From Azophilus sp965116165 (GTDB taxonomy: Bacteria > Pseudomonadota > Gammaproteobacteria > Pseudomonadales > Azotimanducaceae), in assembly GCA_965116165.1 (NCBI GenBank), contig OZ220484.1, forward strand, positions 1,550,001 through 1,614,000: a DNA stretch of 64,000 bases, written 5' to 3'. The position numbers and the translations under genes are program-made. The notes under the pieces are model-generated. The model did not search any database, was not told the DNA's origin, and saw nothing but the letters and a program-made list of their open reading frames with translations. This document shows, one piece after another, positions 19,128 through 27,861 of the stretch; position 1 is the stretch's first letter, and each line of letters begins with the position of its first letter.

Positions 19128-19845
19128 AGTAACGCCGGTCCAACTCATCGGCCTCGGCACCGCATAGGTACCGGAATCTGAGCCACCACATGATAAACAT
19201 GGTTTTAAGCACGCCCCGCTCTCTCCAGCGTCGCGCGGAAGTCTGGATCGGGGTGCGAATGCGCAACGGATGCCGCAGGCGCCTGAGCCGCTTGCTCAAT
19301 TCAATGTCCTCCATAAGAGGCTGCCTCGGCACGCCGCCCACCGATTCAAGCAATGCCCGATGCACAAAAATGCCCTGATCCCCGGTGCAAATACCGGTAA
19401 TCGCGGATCGCCAATTCATCGCCGTGGCGATGAGCCGCAACAGGGGCGTATGCGCAAGCCCAACATCGAAACGGCCCCAGCCCGGGGCGCTTCCACAGAG
19501 CCCGATCATCGCTTCAAGCGCCTCCCGGGAGACCCGGCTGTCCGCATGCAGGAACCACAACCAGGTACCGGAAGCGGCACGCGCCCCTTCGTCAAGTTGC
19601 AATCCGCGGCCGCGGTCACGCTCCAGCACCCGAACACCGGCGTCTTTTGCCACCGCCACACTGTCATCGCCACTGCCGCCGTCGATCACGATGATTTCCG
19701 CGGCGAATGTGTCGCCACTTCCCGCAAGCCGTCTCCCAATGGCATCCGCCCCCGCAGCCCGCGTCGCGACGACCCGCAAGTCCCGCAACAGCCGTCGCAA
19801 CCAGGGGGCATCGTCGAGCACCGGGATTAGGATGCTGAGCGTCAA
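19120..19845 (-). CDS. TIGR04283 family glycosyltransferase
   Basis: A 241-residue family-2 glycosyltransferase with SILIPVLDDAPWL, VIDGGSGDDSVAVAKDAG, LWFLHADSRV (DxD-like HAD) and FDVGLAHTPLLRLIA. Between LRDLR and AEIIVIDGG it has about 22 extra residues (VATRAAGADAIGRRLAGSG) where relatives have a short link. It forms a two-gene operon with the DUF2064 gene. Confidence 0.87.
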   Translation of the reverse strand: MTLSILIPVLDDAPWLRRLLRDLRVVATRAAGADAIGRRLAGSGDTFAAEIIVIDGGSGDDSVAVAKDAGVRVLERDRGRGLQLDEGARAASGTWLWFLHADSRVSREALEAMIGLCGSAPGWGRFDVGLAHTPLLRLIATAMNWRSAITGICTGDQGIFVHRALLESVGGVPRQPLMEDIELSKRLRRLRHPLRIRTPIQTSARRWRERGVLKTMFIMWWLRFRYLCGAEADELDRRYYG

Positions 19846-19927
19846 CTTGACTTTTCCAATTCCATCGCGCCACGACCCGCACAGCTATTGCGGTGTGCGC
19901 GAACAAAGCGGCAAACTCCGCACGATC

Positions 19928-21115
19928 ATGCTTGTTAAACGAACCAAAAGCGCACTCGGAGCACTGGTTACGGGGTGTGCGCTGACCGCTTTTGTCCCAA
20001 TGGGCAGCACCGACATCAAGCAAGAAGTTTACCCGGAACCGGCGCAAATCCTAACCTGGAGCCCGGAACGCCGCCTGCGAACCTTCAGCGACTATGCCGG
20101 TACCTTTCCGACAAGAACCATCCATGCGGGCGGACGGCCCCATCCGCTAGCGGGCGCACCGCTTGATCTCTCCGCCGTCTCCTACGAAATTGACGATGGG
20201 CGCTACAGCCTGGACGACTTCGTTCGGGAGACGCGGGTCGCGGGGATGATCGTCGTCAAGGACGACCGGGTGCGCTACGAGCGGTATGAACTCGGCAACG
20301 ACGCATCGTCCCTGTGGGTGAGCTACTCCATCGCCAAATCGGTGGTGAGTCTGCTTTACGGCGCGGCGCTGGCGGATGGTTTCATCGCCAGCCTGGACGA
20401 ACCGGTCACCCGCTATCTGCCAAGACTGGCGGGTGGCGCCTACGACGGCGTGACCATCGAACAACTGCTGCAAATGTCTTCCGGGGTTGCTTGGAACGAG
20501 GACTATGAAGACCGGGAAGCGGATGTTTCGCAGGCCCCGACCGCCATCCTGCCCTTCATCGACTACATGCGCGCCCTGCCCACCGCGGCGCCGCCGGGCA
20601 CAGTCTTCAACTACTCCACCGGCGAAACCGACCTTGCCGGAGCGGTCCTGCGAGCCGCAATCGGCAACAACCTGTCAACCTATCTGACCCACAGGATCTG
20701 GCGGCCCTTCGGCATGGCAGCCGACGCCAATTGGTTGCTCGGGGAGCCGGGCGGCGTCGAGTTTGGCGGCTACTGCATCAGCGCCACCCTGCGCGACTAT
20801 GCGCGCCTCGGCATTCTCGCGCTAAACGGCGGAAGGACGGCGGATGGCCGAGAACTGCTCCCCGCGGATTGGATGGCGCGGTCGATCAGCCCGGCCGACA
20901 CCTACCCCGGCTACGGCTATCTCTGGTGGCTGCGGCCCGGCGGAGACTATGCGGCGATCGGTATTTTCGGACAGTTGATCTGGATCGACCCCGGCTCCAA
21001 TTCCGTCATCGCCATCCACAGCGCCTGGCCGCAACCCACCAGCGAACATCTGGCCGCGCACCGCTGGGCCATGGTGGACGCCCTGGCCGAGGTGTTGGGC
21101 CAAGAGGATCTGTGA
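19928..21115 (+). CDS. Serine hydrolase, beta-lactamase/penicillin-binding class C family, probable lipoprotein
   Basis: The 395-residue product from the ATG at 19928 starts with KRTKSALGALVTGCALTAF, a signal peptide with a lipobox-like VTGC, so it is likely lipid-anchored facing the periplasm. The catalytic SxxK is SYSIAKSVVSLL and the second motif is the Tyr in FNYSTGETDLAG. GYGYLWWLRPGGDYAAIGIFGQ is the C-terminal segment of the EstB-like/class C group. These enzymes are esterases, amidases or peptidases; substrate unknown. No partner gene; phoR follows after a MITE. Confidence 0.85.
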   Translation: MLVKRTKSALGALVTGCALTAFVPMGSTDIKQEVYPEPAQILTWSPERRLRTFSDYAGTFPTRTIHAGGRPHPLAGAPLDLSAVSYEIDDGRYSLDDFVRETRVAGMIVVKDDRVRYERYELGNDASSLWVSYSIAKSVVSLLYGAALADGFIASLDEPVTRYLPRLAGGAYDGVTIEQLLQMSSGVAWNEDYEDREADVSQAPTAILPFIDYMRALPTAAPPGTVFNYSTGETDLAGAVLRAAIGNNLSTYLTHRIWRPFGMAADANWLLGEPGGVEFGGYCISATLRDYARLGILALNGGRTADGRELLPADWMARSISPADTYPGYGYLWWLRPGGDYAAIGIFGQLIWIDPGSNSVIAIHSAWPQPTSEHLAAHRWAMVDALAEVLGQEDL

Positions 21116-21202
21116 GCGCCCGAAAGTTCCCCAACGACACAAGATCACTCGTTTGGATTCGAATATCCGGCAAGTTCGCCAAGCAGATTGAGGCAGACTT
21201 AG

Positions 21203-21301
21203 GGAACCTCTGATTAATCCCATAGTCGGAGCATTCGGTTTAATAAAATCAATAGTTTACGATTAGCCAAATGCTGCTCTATCGACTTGTTCAGACCTTC
21301 C
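21203..21301. mobile_element. MITE-A copy 1, IS5-like ends
   Basis: A 99-bp non-coding element with terminal inverted repeats: GGAACCTCTGATTAA on the left and the complement of TTGTTCAGACCTTCC on the right. It is flanked by TTAG on both sides (21199-21202 and 21302-21305), a 4-bp target duplication of YTAR type. GGAAGGTCTGAACAAG is like the ends of some IS5-family elements. A 99-bp sister copy is at 39587-39685. It lies directly in front of phoR and reads into it. Confidence 0.85.
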
Positions 21302-21375
21302 TTAGAGGCCTGTTCCCATTTGTTCGAAGGGTTCCGGCTCTTGGAACGCAACGTATCGGGATAGAATGGGAGCAC

Positions 21376-22668
21376 GTGACGCCCGATTTCAACGAATACT
21401 TCCGATGGACCGTCCTGGCGCTGACGGCGATGCTGGTCGGCTGGTTGCTTTCCAGCCTGGCCTGGGGCATCGCCGCGGGATTGGTCGGGCTCGTTATTCT
21501 GAATTGGCTTGACTTCCGCGAACTCGTCCGCTGGTCCGCCGCGCCGCTGACACGGCCGACGGCGCGCAGTGTCTTCTGGGGGACACCCCTCGACCGTTTG
21601 TATCGAACCATTCGCGCCAGCCGGGAGCGCAGCCGCTCGCTCGCGAATCGGCTTAGATTCCTGGAAACCACCGCGGACGGCCTGCCGGATGCCTGGGTGG
21701 TGGTTCGGGGCATTGGGGAAATTGAGCAGACCAATGCCGCCGCGGAACTGCTGCTTGGCCTTGGCCCCCAGGATCAGGGCCAAAACCTGCTTGGCCTGCT
21801 GCGAGACCCGGCCCTGGTTGCCCTGATGAACGGTGAAGCCGAAGAGAAACTGATCGAAATCGCATCGCCGATCAACGACCGCCTGCGCCTGGAGGTGCGA
21901 CGCATCCCCCTGAGGGACCGCACCCTGGTGATTGCCCGCGACGTGACGGAACTGAACCGTCTTTTGTCCATGCGCCAGGATTTCATTGCCAACGTATCCC
22001 ACGAACTGCGGACGCCGCTAACCGTCATTCTGGGCTATCTTGAGTCGATCGCCGATGAGCCGCCGAGCCCGAAGCTGGTCGCCGAATTGGCGCGGCGCCT
22101 CAGCCCTCCCGCCCAGCGGATGAAATCGCTCGTCGACGATCTCCTCACGCTGACACGCCTTGAATCGGCGCCGCTACCCAATGCGGACACCATCGAGCCG
22201 GTCGATGGGGGCAAACTGTTGCTCACGCTGCGCCTTGAGGCCGAGCAACTCTCCAACGGCGCCCACGAACTGATCTTCGATGTCGAACCGAACCTGGTCA
22301 TTGAATGCGTACCCAACGAGTTGCAAAGCGCCTTCTCCAATCTCATTGCCAACGCGATTCGCTACAGTCCCCAGGGTGGGCGCATCACCGCGCGCTGGTT
22401 CCGCAGCGGCGACGGCGCACGATTCGAGGTTGAGGACCACGGGATCGGCATCGCCCCGGAACACCTTTCGCGCATCACGGAACGCTTCTATCGAATCGAC
22501 CTTCCCGGCAGTCGCGTGCGGGGGGGCACCGGGCTTGGGCTGGCCATAGTCAAGCACATTCTGCGCCGCCACAACACACGCCTTCAGGTTGAAAGCGAAC
22601 TCGGCAAGGGCAGCCTGTTCATCTGTACCTTCGCCCTGAAGCACCAAATAGCGTCCTATCGGGGTTGA
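21376..22668 (+). CDS. phoR: Phosphate regulon sensor kinase PhoR
   Basis: Membrane histidine kinase that, with PhoB, reads phosphate supply via Pst/PhoU. N-terminal hydrophobic hairpin (TVLALTAMLVGWLLSSLA, GIAAGLVGLVILNWLDF), a PAS domain (FLETTADGLPDAWVVV), the H box FIANVSHELRTPLTVILGY, N box ANAIRYSPQGG and G boxes VEDHGIGIAP and GGTGLGLAIVKHI. The GTG at 21376 (VTPDFNEYFRW) is preferred; the longer frame from 21271 starts inside the MITE and adds MITE-encoded residues. No phoB is adjacent, which is unusual. Confidence 0.93.
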   Translation: MTPDFNEYFRWTVLALTAMLVGWLLSSLAWGIAAGLVGLVILNWLDFRELVRWSAAPLTRPTARSVFWGTPLDRLYRTIRASRERSRSLANRLRFLETTADGLPDAWVVVRGIGEIEQTNAAAELLLGLGPQDQGQNLLGLLRDPALVALMNGEAEEKLIEIASPINDRLRLEVRRIPLRDRTLVIARDVTELNRLLSMRQDFIANVSHELRTPLTVILGYLESIADEPPSPKLVAELARRLSPPAQRMKSLVDDLLTLTRLESAPLPNADTIEPVDGGKLLLTLRLEAEQLSNGAHELIFDVEPNLVIECVPNELQSAFSNLIANAIRYSPQGGRITARWFRSGDGARFEVEDHGIGIAPEHLSRITERFYRIDLPGSRVRGGTGLGLAIVKHILRRHNTRLQVESELGKGSLFICTFALKHQIASYRG

Positions 22669-22740
22669 TCGGAGATTGTGCCGCAGTTTGCATTCGCACG
22701 AACCGAACAGTCCGCGAGCTTTCGATAGGCGGAATCCGAA

Positions 22741-23790
22741 ATGCGCAACCGATCAAGAAGCCCGCGCCGTCCCACAGCCAACACTCGTAGGTGTTCCACA
22801 GCGCGGACGCCCGGGAAAGAGCGGCGTCGGCGGCACCCCGCTTTGTTTTTTATCGCCGTCCTTTTCGGTGTGTTATCGGTTGACGAGAGCGGCGCCGGGA
22901 CCGGGGTCTTGCCGCCCTATCGGCATGTCGGCGGCGTCTCCGGAAATCTGTCCAGCGTCGGCTCCGACACAATGACCAGCTTGATGACATCTTGGCAAGA
23001 GGCGTTCAAAAAAGCATACCCGGACGTGAACGTGCAGGTGCAGGCAAGCGGCTCATCGACCGCGCCGTCCGCTCTGATTCACGGAACATCGAACCTTGGG
23101 CCGATGAGCCGCCCCATGAAGGAAAGCGAAAGCGAGGCCTTCGAGAAGAAATACGGCTACGGGCCGGTGGGTATTCGTGTTGCCCTGGATGCGTTGGCGA
23201 TCTATGTACACAAGGACAATCCTCTCAAGTCCCTGAGCATCGAACAGGTGGATGCGGTTTTTTCCGCCAACCGACGCTGCGGCGGCCCGGACGACATCCG
23301 CACCTGGGGCGAGCTCGGCCTTGGCGGGTCGTGGACAAAGCGGCCGATCAAGCTCTACGGACGCAACTCCGCATCCGGCACCTACGGCTTTTTCAAGACC
23401 GCCGCCCTATGCTCGGGCGACTTCAAGAACAGGGTAAGCGAACAACCCGGATCCGCGTCGGTGGTTCAGGCGGTCGCCTCGTCGCTGAACGGTATCGGCT
23501 ATTCCGGCATCGGTTACGACACCTCCGGCGTCCGGGCCGTCGCCATATCGAGGTTGGGGGATAGGCTGGCGGTGGCGGCGTCCTTCGCGAACGCCGCCGA
23601 CCGCGGCTACCCGTTCGCCCGTTACCTGTACATCTATGTGAACAAGCGCCACGATGGGCCGCTTGCGCCCCTGGAACTCGAATTTCTCCGGTTGGTGTTG
23701 TCGAGGGACGGTCAACAGATTGTGCGCAACGACGGCTATATCCCGCTGCCCGTCGAGGTTGCCGAACGGGAGCGCAAGAAATTACTCTGA
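22741..23790 (+). CDS. pstS: Phosphate ABC transporter substrate-binding protein
   Basis: Periplasmic phosphate-binding protein of the Pst system. A long basic N-terminus precedes the hydrophobic segment HPALFFIAVLFGVLS, so the signal peptide has an unusually long n-region; a later start is possible. The mature part has VGSDTMTSLMTSWQEAFKKA, the ligand loop QASGSSTAPSALIHGTSNLG, and LYGRNSASGTYGFFKTAALC, which form the phosphate site. Length 349 is normal. It follows phoR by 72 bases and precedes pstC, from which it is separated by palindromic repeat R1. Confidence 0.92.
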   Translation: MRNRSRSPRRPTANTRRCSTARTPGKERRRRHPALFFIAVLFGVLSVDESGAGTGVLPPYRHVGGVSGNLSSVGSDTMTSLMTSWQEAFKKAYPDVNVQVQASGSSTAPSALIHGTSNLGPMSRPMKESESEAFEKKYGYGPVGIRVALDALAIYVHKDNPLKSLSIEQVDAVFSANRRCGGPDDIRTWGELGLGGSWTKRPIKLYGRNSASGTYGFFKTAALCSGDFKNRVSEQPGSASVVQAVASSLNGIGYSGIGYDTSGVRAVAISRLGDRLAVAASFANAADRGYPFARYLYIYVNKRHDGPLAPLELEFLRLVLSRDGQQIVRNDGYIPLPVEVAERERKKLL

Positions 23791-23809
23791 GGCGGTTCGC
23801 CATCGAATA

Positions 23810-23907
23810 GGAATTATATCGATGGGTTGACCGAAGCCCACATGTGGTAGTTTCAAGCCGCTAAATCCTCGACATATAGTGGTATGTCAACCCATGTATA
23901 TAAGTCC
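23810..23907. repeat. Palindromic repeat family R1, copy 2
   Basis: A 98-bp copy of the repeat at 14142-14240, with the same arms: ATGGGTTGAC and GTCAACCCAT. It begins 20 bases after pstS and its right arm extends into the annotated start of pstC, so it may affect the level of pstC relative to pstS, as REP-type hairpins can. Confidence 0.8.
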
Positions 23908-26173
23908 CCATCGAATCGGGTTGAATTTGTCCATTGGCACGCGCAATGGAGGTGGGCGGCGCTTGGTCGACCTGCTCATCAGGCACCTCGTCAGGCTCGG
24001 CGGCGGCGCTGTCATTGCGGCTATCACACTGATCTTTCTGTTTCTCGTCTGGGTCGTGTTGCCGATATTCGCGCCGGCCAGCGTCGAACGGTTGGCCGGC
24101 ATGCAATTGCGGGATGCGAAGCCGGTCGCCCTGTCCCTGGACGATACCCTCGGGATGGCCTCCCTCATCACCCGATCCGGGGAACTCGTCTTTTTGGATT
24201 TGGCGGGAGCGAACGGTCGGCCGGACGAGGCCGGGCGACATGCCCTAACCGACGAGCGAATTGCGGAAGCAAGGCTCCTGTACCCGCACCGGGATACCTT
24301 TGCTCTGCTTACCGAGCAAAACCGGTTGTACTTCCACCGCATCCTGTACGAACCGAGCCGCATCGGCTTCGAGAGGGCCATGGCAAGTGGCCACGAGACG
24401 CTGTTCGATGGCAAGCCGTTGGCGCTCGATGCCTATGTGGACGGCGAAATTGCGACCTTCGACGTTTTTCGCGACAGCGAGCGATTGCTGCTTGCCCTTT
24501 TGAACGGCACCGGGGCAACCGTCCTCGTCGAGTTCCCCGGTGCGAACGACTTCCTGCCGCTTGAATCGCCTAGGGTACATCGCCTTGGGCAGCCCGCGCA
24601 TCGCCAAATCGATACCACCGACCAAGTGTTGGAAAAACCCACAAGCATCGTGGTCGGCCCCGGCGGGCGCTGGCTCTATCACTTTTCAGCAGGCGGCGGC
24701 TATCGGCTGACAGACATCAGGCGCCCCGACGACCCTGTCGCGAACGGCACCGGGCGGCTGGTACCGGAGGATGCCGGCCTCTCCGCCCGGGCAATGCTGG
24801 TGGGCCGCTACTCCGTTTTGGTGGCCGACACGCGGGGCACGCTAACGCAATGGTCGCTGCGGAGAACCGGTCGGGTGCGGGCCCTGGTCCCGGTTCGCGA
24901 TTTCCACTTCGAAAGCCCCATCACGCGCATCGTTCCCGAGCCGCGACGCAAGGGATTCGTCGCCCTGGCAAGCGACAACTCGGCCCATGTCGCGCACACC
25001 ACATCGCACCGGGTGCTGGCATCGTTTGCTTTCGCCCCCACACCATCGCCGCCGCTCGCCGCCTTCTCCCCCGGGTCCGACGGGCTCTTGCTGGCCGGCG
25101 CCAACCGCATCGAAACCTATGCCGTCCACAACAACCACCCGGAAATCTCCTGGTCAACCCTGTGGCGCGAGGTCTGGTACGAAGGCTATGACGAGCCAAC
25201 CCATAAATGGCAGAGTTCCTCGGCGGATTCGGACTTCGAGCCCAAGTTCTCCCTCGCGCCACTGCTCTTCGGAACGCTGAAAGCCTCGTTCTACGCCATG
25301 TTGCTCGCAATCCCCCTCGCCGTGATGGGCGCCCTGTACACAGCCTGCTTTATGAACGACGCCCTGCGGCGGTGGGTAAGGCCGGGGGTTGAAATGATGG
25401 CCGGACTGCCCACCGTGGTATTGGGATTTCTCGCCGGAATCTGGTTGGCACCGCTGGTGGAGAACAAGCTCGCCGCCGTGCTGCTTGCCGCTTTGGCATT
25501 GCCGTTGGGCGTGTTGGCGTGCGCGCTGGCCTGGGCGCTATTGCCCAGACGCATCACCGTCCGGTGCGAGGGCTGGCTGGCTCTGCTGACGGTGCCGGTG
25601 CTTGCGCTTATCGGCGCTGCTGTCTTCTCCTACGATGCGGTTTTCGAAACCGTGCTGTTCGACGGCGACACGCGTTCCTGGCTGCAAAATAATCTGGGGC
25701 TGGACTACGATCAACGCAACGCCCTCGTTATCGGCATGGCCATGGGTTTCGCCGTCATGCCAATCATATTCTCCATGGCCGAACAGGCGATACGCGGCGT
25801 ACCCGCACATCTGGCGCAGGGCTCGCTGGCATTGGGGGCGACCCGTTGGCGGACCGTGGGCCGAATCGCGCTGCCGACCGCCGCTCCGGGCATCATCGCC
25901 GCAATCCTGATCGGGGTCGGGCGCGCCCTGGGCGAAACCATGATCGTGCTCATGGCATCCGGGAACAGCCCTATTCTGGATATGAATCTCTTTCAGGGCC
26001 TGCGCACCCTGACCGCCAACATCGCCGTGGAATTGCCGGAAGCCCAGGAGGGTTCAACACACTATCGCATCCTCTTTCTCATCGCGCTGCTCCTATTCGC
26101 GATGACCTTCGTCTTCAATACCGTCGCCGAGCTCGTTCGCGAAAGGCTGAGGGTTCGTTATGCGCGACTTTAA
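23879..26173 (+). CDS. pstC: Phosphate ABC transporter permease PstC
   Basis: Inner-membrane permease of the phosphate importer. One N-terminal membrane helix (AVIAAITLIFLFLVWVVLPI) is followed by a soluble domain of about 370 residues, probably periplasmic, and then the permease core with FSLAPLLFGTLKASFYAMLL, the EAA loop GSLALGATRWRTVGRIALPT and ALGETMIVLMASG. Total length up to 764 is in line with long gammaproteobacterial PstC. The ATG used is within repeat R1; an ATG at 23894 or a downstream TTG could be the true start, so the first about 20 residues are uncertain. Confidence 0.9.
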   Translation: MVCQPMYISPHRIGLNLSIGTRNGGGRRLVDLLIRHLVRLGGGAVIAAITLIFLFLVWVVLPIFAPASVERLAGMQLRDAKPVALSLDDTLGMASLITRSGELVFLDLAGANGRPDEAGRHALTDERIAEARLLYPHRDTFALLTEQNRLYFHRILYEPSRIGFERAMASGHETLFDGKPLALDAYVDGEIATFDVFRDSERLLLALLNGTGATVLVEFPGANDFLPLESPRVHRLGQPAHRQIDTTDQVLEKPTSIVVGPGGRWLYHFSAGGGYRLTDIRRPDDPVANGTGRLVPEDAGLSARAMLVGRYSVLVADTRGTLTQWSLRRTGRVRALVPVRDFHFESPITRIVPEPRRKGFVALASDNSAHVAHTTSHRVLASFAFAPTPSPPLAAFSPGSDGLLLAGANRIETYAVHNNHPEISWSTLWREVWYEGYDEPTHKWQSSSADSDFEPKFSLAPLLFGTLKASFYAMLLAIPLAVMGALYTACFMNDALRRWVRPGVEMMAGLPTVVLGFLAGIWLAPLVENKLAAVLLAALALPLGVLACALAWALLPRRITVRCEGWLALLTVPVLALIGAAVFSYDAVFETVLFDGDTRSWLQNNLGLDYDQRNALVIGMAMGFAVMPIIFSMAEQAIRGVPAHLAQGSLALGATRWRTVGRIALPTAAPGIIAAILIGVGRALGETMIVLMASGNSPILDMNLFQGLRTLTANIAVELPEAQEGSTHYRILFLIALLLFAMTFVFNTVAELVRERLRVRYARL

Positions 26174-26191
26174 CCCGACCTATTCGTGAAT
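26174..26191. repeat. Lone left end of MITE-C at the pstC/pstA junction
   Basis: CCCGACCTATTCGTGAAT matches the 18-base terminal repeat of MITE-C (CCCGACCTATTCATGAAT at 50034) with one mismatch, and is preceded by TTAA, a YTAR-type target. The TAA of that flank is the pstC stop and the GTG inside the repeat is the annotated pstA start. No matching right end was seen. Confidence 0.5.
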
Positions 26192-27850
26192 ACGCGACGG
26201 AACACTGGATTCGCCGAGTGGCGGCGGTCCGGTACGCCCTGGATTTGGCTGACCGCCGCCGCTGTCGGGGCGGGCATGCTGGTGGTCGGCGGGCTCTTCG
26301 TGCTGTTGGCCGGGCGCGGTTTGGCACACTTCTGGCCAGCGGAGGTGGTCGCCTTCGACTATCACAGCCAGGACGGTGTGCAGCGCATCGTCGGCGAAAT
26401 CGCCGCCAAGGAGTCGATTTCGAAGGTGCAATACCAGGAAGCTGTCGCGACCGCCGTGGAGGCCGTTCCGGATCCGGTGGAGCGCTGGCTCATCAAAACC
26501 GGCAATCGACGCGAGGCCGCGCCCGATTTCCGCTGGGTCTTCAGGCACCGCATCGCCAACCTGACAACCCCATCCGATATTGTCGTCCTCGAGCGTACGG
26601 AATGGGGCAACGCCTACGGATCCCCTATCGCCGTTGTGGAAGCCGGCGTACCGATTGCCGGGGCACCGGACTGGCTTGATCTCACCCGCCGCATCGAACG
26701 CGCGGACGGCCTGCGCCGGGATATCGACAGGCTTGAGAGATCGGAGATCGACGCAATCGATCGGCAACTGGAGCGCCTGCGCCTCGAGCGTCGGCGGCGC
26801 TCGCTCGATGGGCTGGACGACTTCAGCGACATCGCGGCGGCGGAGGAACGCTGGCGGATCGCCTACCGGGCCACCAACGCGCGACGCGGCGAACTGGCAA
26901 CGGCTCTGGCCCGGGACGCGGTCTCGATCCGGCTGATGGACGGCGGCGAAGCCAACATCGGACTCGGCTCGGTATTGCGCGCCTGGCGGCCCAACGATAT
27001 GGGCACGGCCGCGAAATTTGGCCACTACCTCAACGGCCTGTGGATCTTTCTCAGCGACGCCCCCCGGGAAGCCAATACCGAGGGGGGCGTATTCCCCGCC
27101 CTGTTCGGCACCATCATGATGGTGTTGGTGATGTCGGTTCTGGTCACGCCCTTCGGTGTAATCGCGGCCCTGTATCTGCACGAATACGCCGGCCGGGGCT
27201 TCCTTGTGCGCATCGTTCGCATCGCGGTAAACAATCTGGCCGGCGTCCCATCCATCGTCTATGGCGTATTTGGGCTCGGCCTGTTCGTCTACGCCATCGG
27301 CGGCACCCTCGACGACCTGTTCTACCCCGAAGCCCGGCCGGCGCCCACCTTCGGTACACCGGGACTTCTCTGGGCCTCGTTGACGCTGGCCCTGCTTACG
27401 GTGCCGGTGGTTATCGTTTCCACCGAGGAAGGGTTGGCGCGCATACCGAACACCATCCGCGAGGGCAGCCTGGCGCTCGGCGCCACCCAGGCGGAAACGA
27501 TCTTCAGGACGATCCTCCCCATGGCCAGCCCATCGGTACTCACCGGTGTGATTCTGGCGGTGGCCCGCGCCGCCGGGGAAGTCGCGCCGCTCATGCTGGT
27601 CGGCGTTGTAAAGCTTGCCCCCGCCCTGCCCGTGGACGGCAACTTCCCCTACATTCATCTGGAGCGCCAGTTCATGCATTTGGGTTTCCATATTTACGAT
27701 GTCGGCTTTCTAAGCCCCAATGTGGATGCCGCCAGACCCCTGGTCTATGCCACCACCCTACTTCTCGTTACCATCGTGGTGGTGCTCAACCTAGCCGCCA
27801 CACTATTGCGCAATCATCTGGAAGCACGGTATTCAACCGTGGAACATTGA
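26186..27850 (+). CDS. pstA: Phosphate ABC transporter permease PstA
   Basis: Second inner-membrane permease, 554 residues. It starts with a helix (WIWLTAAAVGAGMLVVGGLF), a long soluble insert with a charged coiled coil (LERSEIDAIDRQLERLRLER), and a C-terminal permease domain: GGVFPALFGTIMMVLVMSVL, the EAA loop EGSLALGATQAETIFRTILP and ARAAGEVAPLMLVG. The long N-terminal insert is common in gammaproteobacterial PstA. The GTG start at 26186 lies in a MITE-C end; no clear ribosome site precedes it, so the start is tentative. Confidence 0.9.
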   Translation: MNTRRNTGFAEWRRSGTPWIWLTAAAVGAGMLVVGGLFVLLAGRGLAHFWPAEVVAFDYHSQDGVQRIVGEIAAKESISKVQYQEAVATAVEAVPDPVERWLIKTGNRREAAPDFRWVFRHRIANLTTPSDIVVLERTEWGNAYGSPIAVVEAGVPIAGAPDWLDLTRRIERADGLRRDIDRLERSEIDAIDRQLERLRLERRRRSLDGLDDFSDIAAAEERWRIAYRATNARRGELATALARDAVSIRLMDGGEANIGLGSVLRAWRPNDMGTAAKFGHYLNGLWIFLSDAPREANTEGGVFPALFGTIMMVLVMSVLVTPFGVIAALYLHEYAGRGFLVRIVRIAVNNLAGVPSIVYGVFGLGLFVYAIGGTLDDLFYPEARPAPTFGTPGLLWASLTLALLTVPVVIVSTEEGLARIPNTIREGSLALGATQAETIFRTILPMASPSVLTGVILAVARAAGEVAPLMLVGVVKLAPALPVDGNFPYIHLERQFMHLGFHIYDVGFLSPNVDAARPLVYATTLLLVTIVVVLNLAATLLRNHLEARYSTVEH

Positions 27851-27861
27851 CTGGCAAGGCC

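Noticed and set aside
21271..21375. Longer phoR start
   Set aside because: The extra 35 codons are mostly MITE sequence and the same peptide start (LVQTFL) appears in the other MITE copy at 39655.
22669..22740. Pho box before pstS
   Set aside because: No pair of CTGTCA-like 7-mers with 11-base periodicity could be found.
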